Source: an uncultured Pelagibacteraceae bacterium (lineage in GTDB: Bacteria; Pseudomonadota; Alphaproteobacteria; Pelagibacterales; Pelagibacteraceae). From it: 33,118 nucleotides of DNA. The position numbers and the translations under genes were made by a program. Under the pieces are notes generated by a model that saw nothing but the letters and a program-made list of their open reading frames with translations, had not been told where the DNA came from and searched no databases. The DNA is taken from assembly GCA_902629215.1 (NCBI GenBank), contig CACOQC010000011.1, positions 1 through 33,118 of the forward strand. The letters are read 5' to 3'. Of the stretch, positions 1 through 7,997 are shown piece by piece (position 1 is the stretch's first letter; the number at the start of each line of letters is the position of its first letter).

Positions 1-953
1 GTTATTTTTAAATCATGATTAACCATTTCAATAACTAATGATTTAAAACTAATTTGAGGTTTCCATTTTAAAATTTTTTTTGCTTTTCGGAAATCAGCTT
101 TTAAAATGACTTTATCGTTAGGTCTCATAAATGCTTTATCGATTTTAATATATCTTTTATAATCAAGATTTAAGGAACTAAATGCTATTTGTAAAAAATC
201 TTTAACACTATGAGTTTTGCCAGAACCTATAACAAAATCATGTGGTTTTGATAATTGAAGCATTTTCCACATTGCATAAACATAATCCTTAGCATGGCCC
301 CAATCTCTTTGAGCATTAATGTTCCCAAGAGATATCTTTTTTAATTTTTTTTTTAATATTAATGCTAAATTTGATGAAATTTTTCTTGAAATAAAATTTA
401 TATTTCTTCTTGGGGATTCATGATTAAATAATATTCCTGAACAGGCATAGAGATTATAAGCTTCTCTATAATTCTTAGTTAAATAATAACCAGCTATTTT
501 TGATACACCATATGCTGATCTCGGATTAAAATTAGTATTTTCGTTTTGTGGATAATTTTTAGAATTACCAAACAATTCTGATGAAGCGGCAAAATAAAAT
601 CTAGTTTTTGGTGAAAATTCACGTATAGCAGAAAGTATATAATGTGTACCATTAATATTTGGATTTAATTTAAAAAATTCATCTTCAAATTTATAATTTA
701 TAAAACTTTGAGCTGCTAAATGATAAAATTCACGTGGTTTAGTTTTCTTAATTAATGATTTTATTTTAGAATAATTATTTATATCAATTTTTTTAAAATT
801 AATCTTTTTTTTTATTTTATAAAGATTTTTAAAGTCATATTTTTTTTTTGGATTACATATCCCAATGATTTTATAACCTTTTTTTAAAAGAAGTTCTGCT
901 AGATAAGAACCATCTTGACCACTTATACCTGTAATAATAGCTAGTTTGACCAT
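1..953 (-). CDS. gmd: GDP-mannose 4,6-dehydratase (C-terminus cut by window start)
   Basis: Partial gene: the reading frame is open from the ATG at 953 to the window edge, about 317 residues, probably missing only the extreme C-terminus. The enzyme converts GDP-mannose to GDP-4-keto-6-deoxymannose, the entry to GDP-fucose, GDP-rhamnose and related surface sugars. The N-terminus has the Rossmann motif GISGQDG (residues 9-15). The short-chain dehydrogenase catalytic set follows: Ser-Ser-Glu in AASSELFG near 125-130, and Tyr and Lys of SAYGVSK 22 and 26 residues after that Glu. NHESPRR and RDWGHAKDYV are typical of GMD rather than of GDP-4-keto-6-deoxymannose reductase. The position of the usual catalytic Thr holds Ser. 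Its start overlaps the end of the upstream glycosyltransferase by 13 bp, so the two are probably co-translated. It is somewhat shorter than the E. coli enzyme (373 residues). Confidence 0.9.
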   Translation of the reverse strand, partial: MVKLAIITGISGQDGSYLAELLLKKGYKIIGICNPKKKYDFKNLYKIKKKINFKKIDINNYSKIKSLIKKTKPREFYHLAAQSFINYKFEDEFFKLNPNINGTHYILSAIREFSPKTRFYFAASSELFGNSKNYPQNENTNFNPRSAYGVSKIAGYYLTKNYREAYNLYACSGILFNHESPRRNINFISRKISSNLALILKKKLKKISLGNINAQRDWGHAKDYVYAMWKMLQLSKPHDFVIGSGKTHSVKDFLQIAFSSLNLDYKRYIKIDKAFMRPNDKVILKADFRKAKKILKWKPQISFKSLVIEMVNHDLKI

Positions 954-3049
954 ATAAATCTTTTTATATTTTTTTGTCTTCCTAGTGTTTTGTTAATGAT
1001 AAATTCAGAAACTAATGTTGAATTAAAATATTTAAAATAAAATTTCTTACCATTTTTTGCTATTTTAATTCTTTGTGTTTTATCTTTTTTAAATTTATTT
1101 AATTTATAACTAAGATCATTTATATCTTTATAAAAAACTATTTCTTTATTAGAAAAAAAATCTCCTAACTTTGTTTTTTCATCAATAAAGGTTAGCAATC
1201 CATTACCAATTAACTGTGATATTCTATCACTGCTATAATATTTAATTGGTTTGCCTCTACTAAGATTTAAACCCATAGATGAATTAGATAATTTATGCAA
1301 AAAATCGTCGGACCAAATTGGTTGTATATTATTCATACCATAAATATCGAATTTTATATCAGGATTTTGTTTGATTAATTTATTTATAAAAAATTCTCTA
1401 TTATCTAATTTTCCCTTTTTTAATTCACCTCGATGAACACCATGACTCATGGCAAAAAAAAGATCATTTTCGCACAAGTTTTCATAATTTTTTAATACTT
1501 CAAATGACTCATCACATGGGTTTGGAATAAAGTAACTATTATTCAATTTAAAATCTAAAGCTTTAGGATCTGTTGTCAAAAAAGTCGAGTCAATCAGTTT
1601 ATTTTTATCTAATATTCTTGATTTATTATTTGAGTAATCAGGACCAAATCTTGATAATGGATCTAAAAACCATTGTCCTATATAAACTTTATCTTTTTTG
1701 AAATCATTTAAAGTTTCAATTGAAACGTTGTCAGCATGTCCTAATATAATTAGATCAGGTTTAAAATTTTTGTAATTACTTTTAATTGCTTTTTGTAAAG
1801 TTTTTGAGCCAGATAAATCATTTATTGTCTTATTATTATGCAATATATCTCTATCACTTACTGTAAGAACATTATGGCCTAGCCTAACAAAACCATTATT
1901 AATCCGTCTTCCAGTATTATAATGCAATCTTCCATCAAATCTATAATTGAAATTTGTAATATGCATAATTTTTAATATTTTCTTAATGTTTAGATTAATT
2001 TTTTTAATTAGATATTTATTCCTCAAATTATCAAGAATTTCTGAAACATAATTGTGCGTAAGAAAAAAATTTCTATAATTAGCTTTTTGAATTTTAACTA
2101 ATCTTTTTTTATTTTTGATTAAATCTGAAACTTCTTTATAAAGATTTTTTTTATCTAGAGATTTTAGTATTATTGCTGACGATGAAGTTTCAGGTAAACC
2201 ACCCCTATTACTTATAATAACAGCTGCACCTCTACTAGAAGCTTCCAAACTTGTTCTACCAAACGGCTCATCCCATCTTGAACAAACTATTGAAATACTT
2301 GTTTTTTTTAAAAAATTTAAAATAAATGAATTACTTTTAAATCCTAAATTATATAAGTTCTTATGTCTAAAAATTACTTTTTCTCTAGGCTCATCGCCCA
2401 TAACATAAGCTTTCCAATCTCTATGTTTGTCAAGAATATCAATAATTGCATTTCCAAAAATATCAAAACCTTTTGCCTTATTGAGTTTGCCAATGAACGT
2501 AATTATTTTTTTCTTTTTTTTGAAATTAATATCTACACTGCTGGAAGATTGATAACAAATTATAGATTTATTTGATAATAATTTTTGTTTATCTAAGTTT
2601 AAAAAAAAACGATCTCTAGACCATTTGCTATTAAAAATCAGCTTATCTGTATTTTCTAATAGGTATAGTCTTTCAGATACACTTGAAGATCCACTCATTG
2701 TTAATGGATCATTATGAAAGTATAAAAATATTCTATTATTATAAACTTTTTTGATTTGATTTATATAATTAGGTCTATTATGTATTTCTAAAATATCTGT
2801 TTTCACAAAATTTTTGTGATTAATAAAAGATTTAACATATCCTTTATTAGAACTTTGTAAAAATTTTTTACTAGTTTTTAGATTTATATAGTTCTCACTA
2901 AGATAATCTTTACAGTGCGTTGATCCATATATAATTATATTTTTTTTAAATTTACTAATATTTACTGTGTCATTAACAAATAATGAAACTGCGCCAGCAA
3001 TTTTTTTTGAATAATTTTCTTTAAAAGGTAGAAGTATTGAAATATTCAT
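941..3049 (-). CDS. Two-domain glycosyltransferase (fused GT4-like and Glyco_trans_1_2-like halves)
   Basis: A 702-residue protein made of two glycosyltransferase modules. Residues 1-350 read as a GT4/GT-B enzyme: IITFIGKLNKAKGFD (about 182-196) starts the nucleotide-sugar-binding half, and DEPFGRTSLEA followed by NRGGLPE (about 260-287) is the usual donor-site E-x7-E region. A second start-like segment, KIMHITNFNYRFDGR, begins near residue 360. The second half ends with a degenerate donor-site block (SRGKPIKYYSSDRISQLIGNG, about 598-617) of the Glyco_trans_1_2/CgeB type. It probably adds two sugars to a surface polysaccharide; substrates cannot be read from sequence. It overlaps the upstream GIY-YIG gene by 4 bp (ATGA) and gmd by 13 bp. 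No signal peptide or membrane segment is evident, so it should be cytoplasmic or peripheral. A clean single frame runs through both halves, so this is a real fusion rather than two genes. Confidence 0.82.
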   Translation of the reverse strand: MNISILLPFKENYSKKIAGAVSLFVNDTVNISKFKKNIIIYGSTHCKDYLSENYINLKTSKKFLQSSNKGYVKSFINHKNFVKTDILEIHNRPNYINQIKKVYNNRIFLYFHNDPLTMSGSSSVSERLYLLENTDKLIFNSKWSRDRFFLNLDKQKLLSNKSIICYQSSSSVDINFKKKKKIITFIGKLNKAKGFDIFGNAIIDILDKHRDWKAYVMGDEPREKVIFRHKNLYNLGFKSNSFILNFLKKTSISIVCSRWDEPFGRTSLEASSRGAAVIISNRGGLPETSSSAIILKSLDKKNLYKEVSDLIKNKKRLVKIQKANYRNFFLTHNYVSEILDNLRNKYLIKKINLNIKKILKIMHITNFNYRFDGRLHYNTGRRINNGFVRLGHNVLTVSDRDILHNNKTINDLSGSKTLQKAIKSNYKNFKPDLIILGHADNVSIETLNDFKKDKVYIGQWFLDPLSRFGPDYSNNKSRILDKNKLIDSTFLTTDPKALDFKLNNSYFIPNPCDESFEVLKNYENLCENDLFFAMSHGVHRGELKKGKLDNREFFINKLIKQNPDIKFDIYGMNNIQPIWSDDFLHKLSNSSMGLNLSRGKPIKYYSSDRISQLIGNGLLTFIDEKTKLGDFFSNKEIVFYKDINDLSYKLNKFKKDKTQRIKIAKNGKKFYFKYFNSTLVSEFIINKTLGRQKNIKRFIWSN

Positions 3050-3297
3050 TTATAAGATCTATAAATTTTAAGTCTTTCTTTTTTATTCTTTTTTAAATAA
3101 TATTCATAAGACATTGCTTTATTTTTAGATAAAAACTTTTTTTTGTAAATTAACTTCCATTTATTTCCTTTTGTATATTTAGCACCTTTACCTAAATTAT
3201 GCTTATTAATTCTACTTCTTAGATCTTTGGTATATCCTACATATGTTCTTTTTTTGACTGAAGAGACACATTTAAGCATGTAAACAAAATATGTCAT
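3046..3297 (-). CDS. GIY-YIG nuclease domain protein (YhbQ/UvrC-N type)
   Basis: An 83-residue stand-alone GIY-YIG domain. The two signature strands are FVYMLKC (residues 4-10) and TYVGYT (18-23), followed by KDLRSRINKHN with the conserved Arg, and a Glu in SYEYYLKK (about 63-70) that fits the metal-binding Glu. The length matches the small YhbQ-like family (about 80-100 residues), whose biological role is poorly defined. The start is fixed by context: the ATG is only 8 nt beyond the CCA end of tRNA-Glu, leaving no room for a longer protein. The stop overlaps the glycosyltransferase start by 4 bp, so it belongs to that operon. It could be a housekeeping nuclease or a remnant of mobile DNA next to the tRNA; the sequence does not decide. 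Confidence 0.85.
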   Translation of the reverse strand: MTYFVYMLKCVSSVKKRTYVGYTKDLRSRINKHNLGKGAKYTKGNKWKLIYKKKFLSKNKAMSYEYYLKKNKKERLKIYRSYK

Positions 3298-3305
3298 AAA
3301 AAATA

Positions 3306-3380
3306 TGGCGGTCCCTAGGGGAATCGAACCCCTCTTTCGAGGATGAAAACCACGTGTCCTAACCGATAGACGAAGGGACC
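3306..3380 (-). tRNA. tRNA-Glu (anticodon UUC)
   Basis: Folded by eye on the minus strand. The acceptor stem GGTCCCT/AGGGACC, D arm, T arm (AGGGG-TTCGATT-CCCCT) and an encoded CCA at 3306-3308 are all present. The anticodon loop TTTTCAT gives anticodon TTC (3345-3347), hence Glu. The anticodon stem CGTGG/CCTCG has a U-U mismatch at positions 29-41. The gene lies 35 nt after glpX and 8 nt before the GIY-YIG gene, probably inside one transcript. Confidence 0.95.
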
Positions 3381-3415
3381 AAATGTCGATCTTTTATTGT
3401 AAAAAATAATATTTA

Positions 3416-4366
3416 TCAAGTTTTTATAATGTCTTCACGTGTAAAAATTTTACACATTTTTGAGCTTTTATGAGTAACCAATGTTTGCGTTGTATATTTA
3501 TTATCTTGAACTTTTACACCTTCAACTAGATCTCCAGAGGTAATACCAGTAGCGCAGAAAATTGAGTCACCTTTAATAATTTCATTTAAATCATATTTTT
3601 TTTTTAAATCTTTAATACCCATTTTTTTTGCCCTAATTATATCTTTATCATTTTTAAAAAGAAATCTGCCCTGAAATTTACACCCATAAGCATCTATGGC
3701 GGATGCAGCCAAAACACCTTCTGGACCACCTCCTATGCCTAAAAAAATATCTACTTTATATTTTTCATCTGTAACCATCAAAACTCCAGATACATCACCA
3801 TCAGAAATTAGTTTCATATTTACATTCATTCTATTAAGCTTATCAATAATTTCTTTGTGTCTAGGTCTATTTAATAAACAAGCAGTCAAATCTTTTATAT
3901 CTTTATTTAAGGCGTCAGCTATATTTTTAATATTTTTTTCAAGTGGGAAATCTAAATCTGTTGCATCATATGGAATTTTATTGGAAACTGCTAGTTTATC
4001 CATATAAGTCTCTGGTGCATTAAAAAGATTACCTTTTTCTGCAATTGAAATTACAGATAGAGCTCCGGGTAAATTTTTGGCTACAAAATTTGTACCTTCA
4101 AGAGGGTCTACAGCTATATCAATATTTAAACTGCCACCAGCACCTAATTTTTCACCAATATATAACATCGGTGCTTCATCAAGTTCACCTTCACCAATTA
4201 CCACTTCACCATTTAATTTTAATTTATTTATTTCACTTCTCATTGTATCAGTAGCTGCTTTATCAGCGCTGATTTTATCGTTTTTGCCAATAAACTTATG
4301 ACACGATATTGCAGCTTTAGAAGTTACATTAATGATTCTATTTATTAATTCTTTATCTAAAGTCAC
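3416..4366 (-). CDS. glpX: Fructose-1,6-bisphosphatase class II
   Basis: A 316-residue cytoplasmic phosphatase of gluconeogenesis (fructose 1,6-bisphosphate to fructose 6-phosphate); in some bacteria it also acts on sedoheptulose bisphosphate. Motifs line up with E. coli GlpX along the whole length: Asp35 in SADKAATDTMR, Glu59 in GEGELDEAPMLYIGEKLG, Asp87 and Glu90 in DPLEGTNF, then SDGDVSGVLM and GIGGGPEGVLAA, and ATGITSGDLVEGV near the C-terminus. Family metal-binding acidic residues are therefore present. The start codon is GTG. It shares its G with the TAG stop of sbmA (TAGTG), implying tight translational coupling. The length is close to normal for the family. Confidence 0.95.
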   Translation of the reverse strand: MTLDKELINRIINVTSKAAISCHKFIGKNDKISADKAATDTMRSEINKLKLNGEVVIGEGELDEAPMLYIGEKLGAGGSLNIDIAVDPLEGTNFVAKNLPGALSVISIAEKGNLFNAPETYMDKLAVSNKIPYDATDLDFPLEKNIKNIADALNKDIKDLTACLLNRPRHKEIIDKLNRMNVNMKLISDGDVSGVLMVTDEKYKVDIFLGIGGGPEGVLAASAIDAYGCKFQGRFLFKNDKDIIRAKKMGIKDLKKKYDLNEIIKGDSIFCATGITSGDLVEGVKVQDNKYTTQTLVTHKSSKMCKIFTREDIIKT

Positions 4367-5364
4367 TAGATTTTTTCACTTGAAAGTTTATCTGCGTTAA
4401 CCTTTAGCTTATTTTCAAATTCATTTAATCTTTTCCAAACAGAAATTAATTCTACTATTATTGGCCAACTTCTGACTAAATATTGTAATGATGTTTCTAC
4501 TCTACCAAAAGCTCTAATAATTTGTTGAACAAAACCTAATGTGATAGCACCTGTAACAATTGTTGGTGCTAGTGCTAAGTATGGCACAATAACCATTCCT
4601 TGTAAGTAGCTCCATTTCACTGCATTAAAATATAAATAATGAAAATACATTTTGTAATGTATTTTTCTTACACCGCCATATAAACTATCAATTCTAGTTG
4701 GTTGAGCATTTTCTTTAAAATCTTCACCAAGAACCAACTCCTTTCTATATGCAGCTTCTTCTTTTTGAATATCATATTCAATTCCAGGTAATTTTATTCC
4801 CACTGCAGCTAATATAAATGTTCCTCCTAAAGCAGAAATAATTGCAACCCAAACTAAAGCATGATTTACCTCACCTATCCATGGAAGAACTGTTATACTT
4901 TTAGATAATCCCCATAAAATTGGAGTAAATGCTATTAGCGTCATTATACTTCTCAAAAGTTCTGCTCCTAAACCTTCCATTATTCTAGCAAATTTAAGAG
5001 TATCTTCTTGAACTCTTTGTGAAGCTCCTTCAATTGATGAAGCAAAATCCCATTTATCATGATAAAAATCAGCCATTGCTGTTCTCCATCTGAATGTCCA
5101 ATGACTTGTGAAATAATCACTAAATATAACAACCAATATGTAAATTGCTGCAATTTTTGCAAAAGTAAAAAGATATGCAATAAATTCTTTTTCAGTAACA
5201 GCACCAGGCTCTGCTAAAGCTTTTTGCAAAGTATCATAAAACTCACCAAACCACTCATTAATTCTTACATCTAATTGAACTTGATACCAAGTGGCAGCAA
5301 GAATTAGTATTGTCCCACCAATACTCCATAAATGCCACTTTTTATTTGTAAAAAATTTAAACAT
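4366..5364 (-). CDS. sbmA: SbmA/BacA-family peptide transporter
   Basis: A 332-residue inner-membrane protein of the SbmA/BacA family, which in other bacteria imports antimicrobial peptides, microcins and similar cargo. It matches E. coli SbmA closely in several blocks: HWTFRWRTAMADFY, EGASQRVQEDT (about 120-130), GIKLPGIEYD, AAYRKELVLGED and YFHYLYFN, and the C-terminal SLQYLVRSWPIIVELISVWKRL region. There is no ATPase domain, as expected for SbmA and unlike BclA-type fusions. The alignment starts at about residue 75 of E. coli SbmA (406 residues), so the first membrane segment is missing. The NDUFS4-like gene ends 2 bp upstream, so no longer start is possible. The end overlaps glpX by one base. 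The sequence cannot tell whether the short form still works as in E. coli. Confidence 0.9.
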   Translation of the reverse strand: MFKFFTNKKWHLWSIGGTILILAATWYQVQLDVRINEWFGEFYDTLQKALAEPGAVTEKEFIAYLFTFAKIAAIYILVVIFSDYFTSHWTFRWRTAMADFYHDKWDFASSIEGASQRVQEDTLKFARIMEGLGAELLRSIMTLIAFTPILWGLSKSITVLPWIGEVNHALVWVAIISALGGTFILAAVGIKLPGIEYDIQKEEAAYRKELVLGEDFKENAQPTRIDSLYGGVRKIHYKMYFHYLYFNAVKWSYLQGMVIVPYLALAPTIVTGAITLGFVQQIIRAFGRVETSLQYLVRSWPIIVELISVWKRLNEFENKLKVNADKLSSEKI

Positions 5365-5366
5365 TA

Positions 5367-5648
5367 TTATTTTAAAAAATTATCTGCATACGATTTTTTA
5401 ATTATTTTTCTTTTGTTTGGTTCAATTATTTCAAAATCAATATTATTTTTTTTTGCATAATTCATAGCAAGTTCTTTAGAAGAAAATTCTAGTTTTAACT
5501 CTGTCAATGTATCCGAAGAACTTTCCCATCCCATCAAAGGGTTTCTAGTTGGGTCTCTTGTTTCAAATTCTAATATCCATTTATCAGTTTTACCAAGTCC
5601 TGATTGCATTGGATTTTTGTTAGGAATATAAATTTTTGCTTTTTTCAT
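5367..5648 (-). CDS. NDUFS4-like NADH dehydrogenase accessory subunit (ETC complex I family)
   Basis: A 93-residue protein of the ETC_C1_NDUFA4/NDUFS4 family, an accessory subunit of respiratory complex I found in mitochondria and alphaproteobacteria. Evidence is the family pattern AKIYIPNKNPMQSGLG, KWILEFETRDPTRNPLMGW (about 23-41), SSSDTLTELKLEF and then YAKKNNIDFEI. I place the start at the ATG at 5648. The frame stays open further upstream, but that part would translate the tRNA-Pro gene (giving the familiar false N-terminus GPEGRRFKSCHSDH). The chosen ATG is 7 nt after the tRNA CCA end, so the two probably share a primary transcript. sbmA follows after 2 bp. No other complex I gene is in the window. 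Confidence 0.88.
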   Translation of the reverse strand: MKKAKIYIPNKNPMQSGLGKTDKWILEFETRDPTRNPLMGWESSSDTLTELKLEFSSKELAMNYAKKNNIDFEIIEPNKRKIIKKSYADNFLK

Positions 5649-5655
5649 AAAAAAG

Positions 5656-5732
<77 letters not shown>

Positions 5733-5815
5733 AGTGGATTACTAATACAGTACTTATCAAATTTTTAAAAGTACAAAGATGATCAAAATAAAGGTAATTT
5801 TATAAGAATCTGATA

Positions 5816-5821
5816 TATAAT
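5816..5821 (+). promoter_or_regulatory. Putative -10 box of the zinc-ribbon/nhaA/gpx operon
   Basis: A perfect TATAAT at 5816-5821 ends only 5 nt before the ATG at 5827, and no Shine-Dalgarno sequence is visible. If used, transcription would start at or next to the start codon, giving a leaderless mRNA. No convincing -35 hexamer is seen at the usual spacing, and A/T-rich DNA yields such boxes by chance. Confidence 0.35.
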
Positions 5822-5826
5822 TAATT

Positions 5827-6276
5827 ATGATTATAACATGCCCCTCTTGTAAGAAAAAATTCGAAATAGATGCGGCCTTAATTCCTGACGAGGGTAGAAC
5901 TTTAAAATGTGGCTCTTGTGACCATGTATGGTTTTACAAAAAAGGAGAAGAAATTGATAATTATGAATTTGAGGAAAAAAATTTAGAAATTGATAATAAA
6001 TCTGCACCAACAAAGGTATCCGTAAAACCTATAGAAAAAAACGAAAAACAAACAAATGATAAAGCTTTAGTAAAATATCAAAAAAAAGAAGTATTAAATT
6101 TAGGAAAAGTTTTTAGGTATATTTTATTAATTATATTAAGTTTAATAACTTTAATTGTTTTGTTAGATACTTTAAAAGTACCATTAAGTAATATATTTCC
6201 AAATTTAGAATTTATTTTATTTAATTTATACGAGACTATAAGAGATATTATTCTATTTTTTAAGGATTTGATTTAA
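5827..6276 (+). CDS. Zinc-ribbon domain membrane protein (MJ0042/zinc_ribbon_4 type)
   Basis: A 149-residue protein. It begins with the family pattern MIITCPSCKKKFEID and has four zinc-ligand cysteines at 5, 8, 28 and 31 (CPSC and CGSC), giving an N-terminal treble-clef-like ribbon. A charged Lys/Glu-rich linker covers about 36-92. One clear membrane helix follows at about 95-116, and the C-terminal tail is hydrophobic with the possibility of a second membrane-associated segment. This layout (cytoplasmic zinc ribbon, linker, one helix) is widespread in alphaproteobacteria and often annotated as 'zinc-ribbon domain-containing protein'; its function is not established. It is the first gene of a plus-strand operon, 6 nt before nhaA. 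Confidence 0.8.
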   Translation: MIITCPSCKKKFEIDAALIPDEGRTLKCGSCDHVWFYKKGEEIDNYEFEEKNLEIDNKSAPTKVSVKPIEKNEKQTNDKALVKYQKKEVLNLGKVFRYILLIILSLITLIVLLDTLKVPLSNIFPNLEFILFNLYETIRDIILFFKDLI

Positions 6277-6282
6277 GAAAAT

Positions 6283-7455
6283 ATGATTGATTATATTTCT
6301 AAACCTTTTAAGTGGTTTTTTAAGCTTGAAGCAGCAAGTGGATTAGTTTTACTGTTTGCAGCTATTATTGCTTTAATAATTAGTAATTCAAATTTATCAG
6401 AATTATATTTTTCAACTTTAAATAAATATTTGTTTTTAGGTATAAATAATATTGGATTAAAGTTATCCGTCCTTCATTGGATTAATGATGCATTAATGGC
6501 AATTTTCTTTTTTTTTGTTACTTTAGAGATAAAAAGAGAATTTTTACAAGGTGAACTTTCAAATATAAAACAAGCATTACTTCCAATAATTGCTGCTGTA
6601 GGTGGTATGTTGGTACCTGCACTTTTTTATGTTTTCATAAATTTTGGTGATAGTGAAACTTTAAATGGATGGGCCATTCCTTCGGCCACAGATATAGCAT
6701 TTTCATTAGGGGTATTATCATTATTAGGCAAGAGAGTACCTTTATCATTAAAAGTTTTTTTAACTGCTTTGGCAATTATTGATGATTTAGGAGCAATAGT
6801 TATCATTGCTTTATTTTATTCAGGTGATTTGAGCGTCAAATACCTTACACTTATGTTTTTAGCTTTTATTGTGTTATTGCTAATAAACAAATTTAACATT
6901 AAGAAGTTCTTACCTTACTTGGTTGTGGGTATATTTCTTTGGGATTTTACTCATAATTCAGGTATACACGCCACTATTGCAGGTGTTTTATTGGCAATGA
7001 CAATTCCGCACCGAAAAAAAGAAAAAGATTTTTCTTTATTAATAAAAGTTGAACATGCAATAAGTCCTTACGTAGCCTTTGGTATAATGCCATTATTTGC
7101 TTTTGCTAATGCGGGTGTATCTTTGGAAGGCTTATCTTTCAATTCTTTGTTAGATAAGGTACCACTTGGAATTTTATTAGGATTATTTTTAGGTAAACAA
7201 TTAGGAGTTTTTGTTTTTTCATATTTTTCAATCAAAACTAAAATTGCACAAATGCCAAATAATTCAAATTGGTACAACTTTTATGGTGTAGGTGTTCTTA
7301 CTGGTATTGGTTTCACAATGAGTCTTTTTGTTGGAAATTTAGCTTTTGTAGAAAACGCGCAATACATGGACGGGGTAAAAATAGGAGTGCTAACTGGGTC
7401 ACTTTTATCCACTTTATTTGGCTATTTTCTAATATTACTTACACCTAATAAATGA
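6283..7455 (+). CDS. nhaA: Na+/H+ antiporter NhaA
   Basis: A 390-residue inner-membrane antiporter exchanging cytoplasmic Na+ for external H+, a sensible function in sea water. Key motifs: FVTLEIKREFLQGEL (about 78-92), SATDIAFSLGVLSLLGKRVP (134-153), and the two adjacent ion-binding aspartates in ALAIIDDLGAI (Asp167-Asp168, equivalent to E. coli Asp163-Asp164). GVLTGIGFTMSLFVG follows near the C-terminus. About a dozen hydrophobic segments cover the chain, and the length matches E. coli NhaA (388). It follows the zinc-ribbon gene by 6 nt and overlaps the peroxidase gene by 4 bp (ATGA), so the three are probably one operon. No Shine-Dalgarno sequence is seen. Confidence 0.95.
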   Translation: MIDYISKPFKWFFKLEAASGLVLLFAAIIALIISNSNLSELYFSTLNKYLFLGINNIGLKLSVLHWINDALMAIFFFFVTLEIKREFLQGELSNIKQALLPIIAAVGGMLVPALFYVFINFGDSETLNGWAIPSATDIAFSLGVLSLLGKRVPLSLKVFLTALAIIDDLGAIVIIALFYSGDLSVKYLTLMFLAFIVLLLINKFNIKKFLPYLVVGIFLWDFTHNSGIHATIAGVLLAMTIPHRKKEKDFSLLIKVEHAISPYVAFGIMPLFAFANAGVSLEGLSFNSLLDKVPLGILLGLFLGKQLGVFVFSYFSIKTKIAQMPNNSNWYNFYGVGVLTGIGFTMSLFVGNLAFVENAQYMDGVKIGVLTGSLLSTLFGYFLILLTPNK

Positions 7456-7997
7456 AAAAAAAATTAATATTAGGTTTAACAATAATTATGTTTTTTTTTA
7501 AAAGTTCAGCTTCAGCGAATTACGAAAAAACTTTTTTTGATCTAAATATTGAGAGTATATCAGGTGAAACGATTAACTTTAGGGATTTTCAAAATAAAGT
7601 AATTTTAATTGTAAATACAGCAAGTTATTGTGGATTTACAAATCAATATGAGGAACTTCAAGTTCTTTCGGATAAATATAATAAAAAAGGTTTGATTGTT
7701 CTTGGTGTACCATCCAATTCATTTAATCAAGAAAAAACTAAAAATTCTGAAGTTAAAAAATTTTGTGAGGTAAATTTTAATATTACTTTTCCACTTTCAG
7801 CTATTACTGAAGTGAAGGGAAATAATGCTCATGAACTATTTAAGTGGGCTAAAAATAATCATGGTAGTTCAGCAGTACCAAAATGGAATTTTCATAAAAT
7901 TTTAATAAATAAAGAAGGTAAAATCGAAGATACCTTTTCTTCTTTTACTAAACCACTATCGAATAAAATAATTAATAAAATAGAGAGTATTTTATAA
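7452..7997 (+). CDS. Exported glutathione peroxidase-family protein (Cys type)
   Basis: A 181-residue thiol peroxidase of the glutathione peroxidase family. A hydrophobic N-terminal segment ending in SASA (residues about 4-22) looks like a signal peptide, suggesting the periplasm. The active-site region NTASYCGFTNQYEEL holds the peroxidatic Cys60 (not selenocysteine). Gln93 in SNSFNQEKT and Trp145-Asn146 in KWNFHKI complete the usual catalytic set. Cys105 in KKFCE is a candidate resolving cysteine, so thioredoxin-type recycling is as likely as glutathione. It overlaps nhaA by 4 bp. Its stop abuts the stop of the convergent hydrolase gene in the palindrome TTATAA, leaving no terminator between them. 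Nine A residues follow the ATG directly. Confidence 0.92.
   Translation: MKKKLILGLTIIMFFFKSSASANYEKTFFDLNIESISGETINFRDFQNKVILIVNTASYCGFTNQYEELQVLSDKYNKKGLIVLGVPSNSFNQEKTKNSEVKKFCEVNFNITFPLSAITEVKGNNAHELFKWAKNNHGSSAVPKWNFHKILINKEGKIEDTFSSFTKPLSNKIINKIESIL

Noticed and set aside
3696..4301. Plus-strand ORFs of 69-103 codons antisense to glpX
   Set aside because: They lie wholly within the well-supported glpX gene and show only the reverse-frame reading of its codons; no family features.
5750..5774. GTACTT...AAGTAC inverted repeat upstream of tRNA-Pro as a terminator or operator
   Set aside because: The arms are only 6 bp with a 13-nt loop, no T-run follows, and such repeats are expected by chance in AT-rich DNA.
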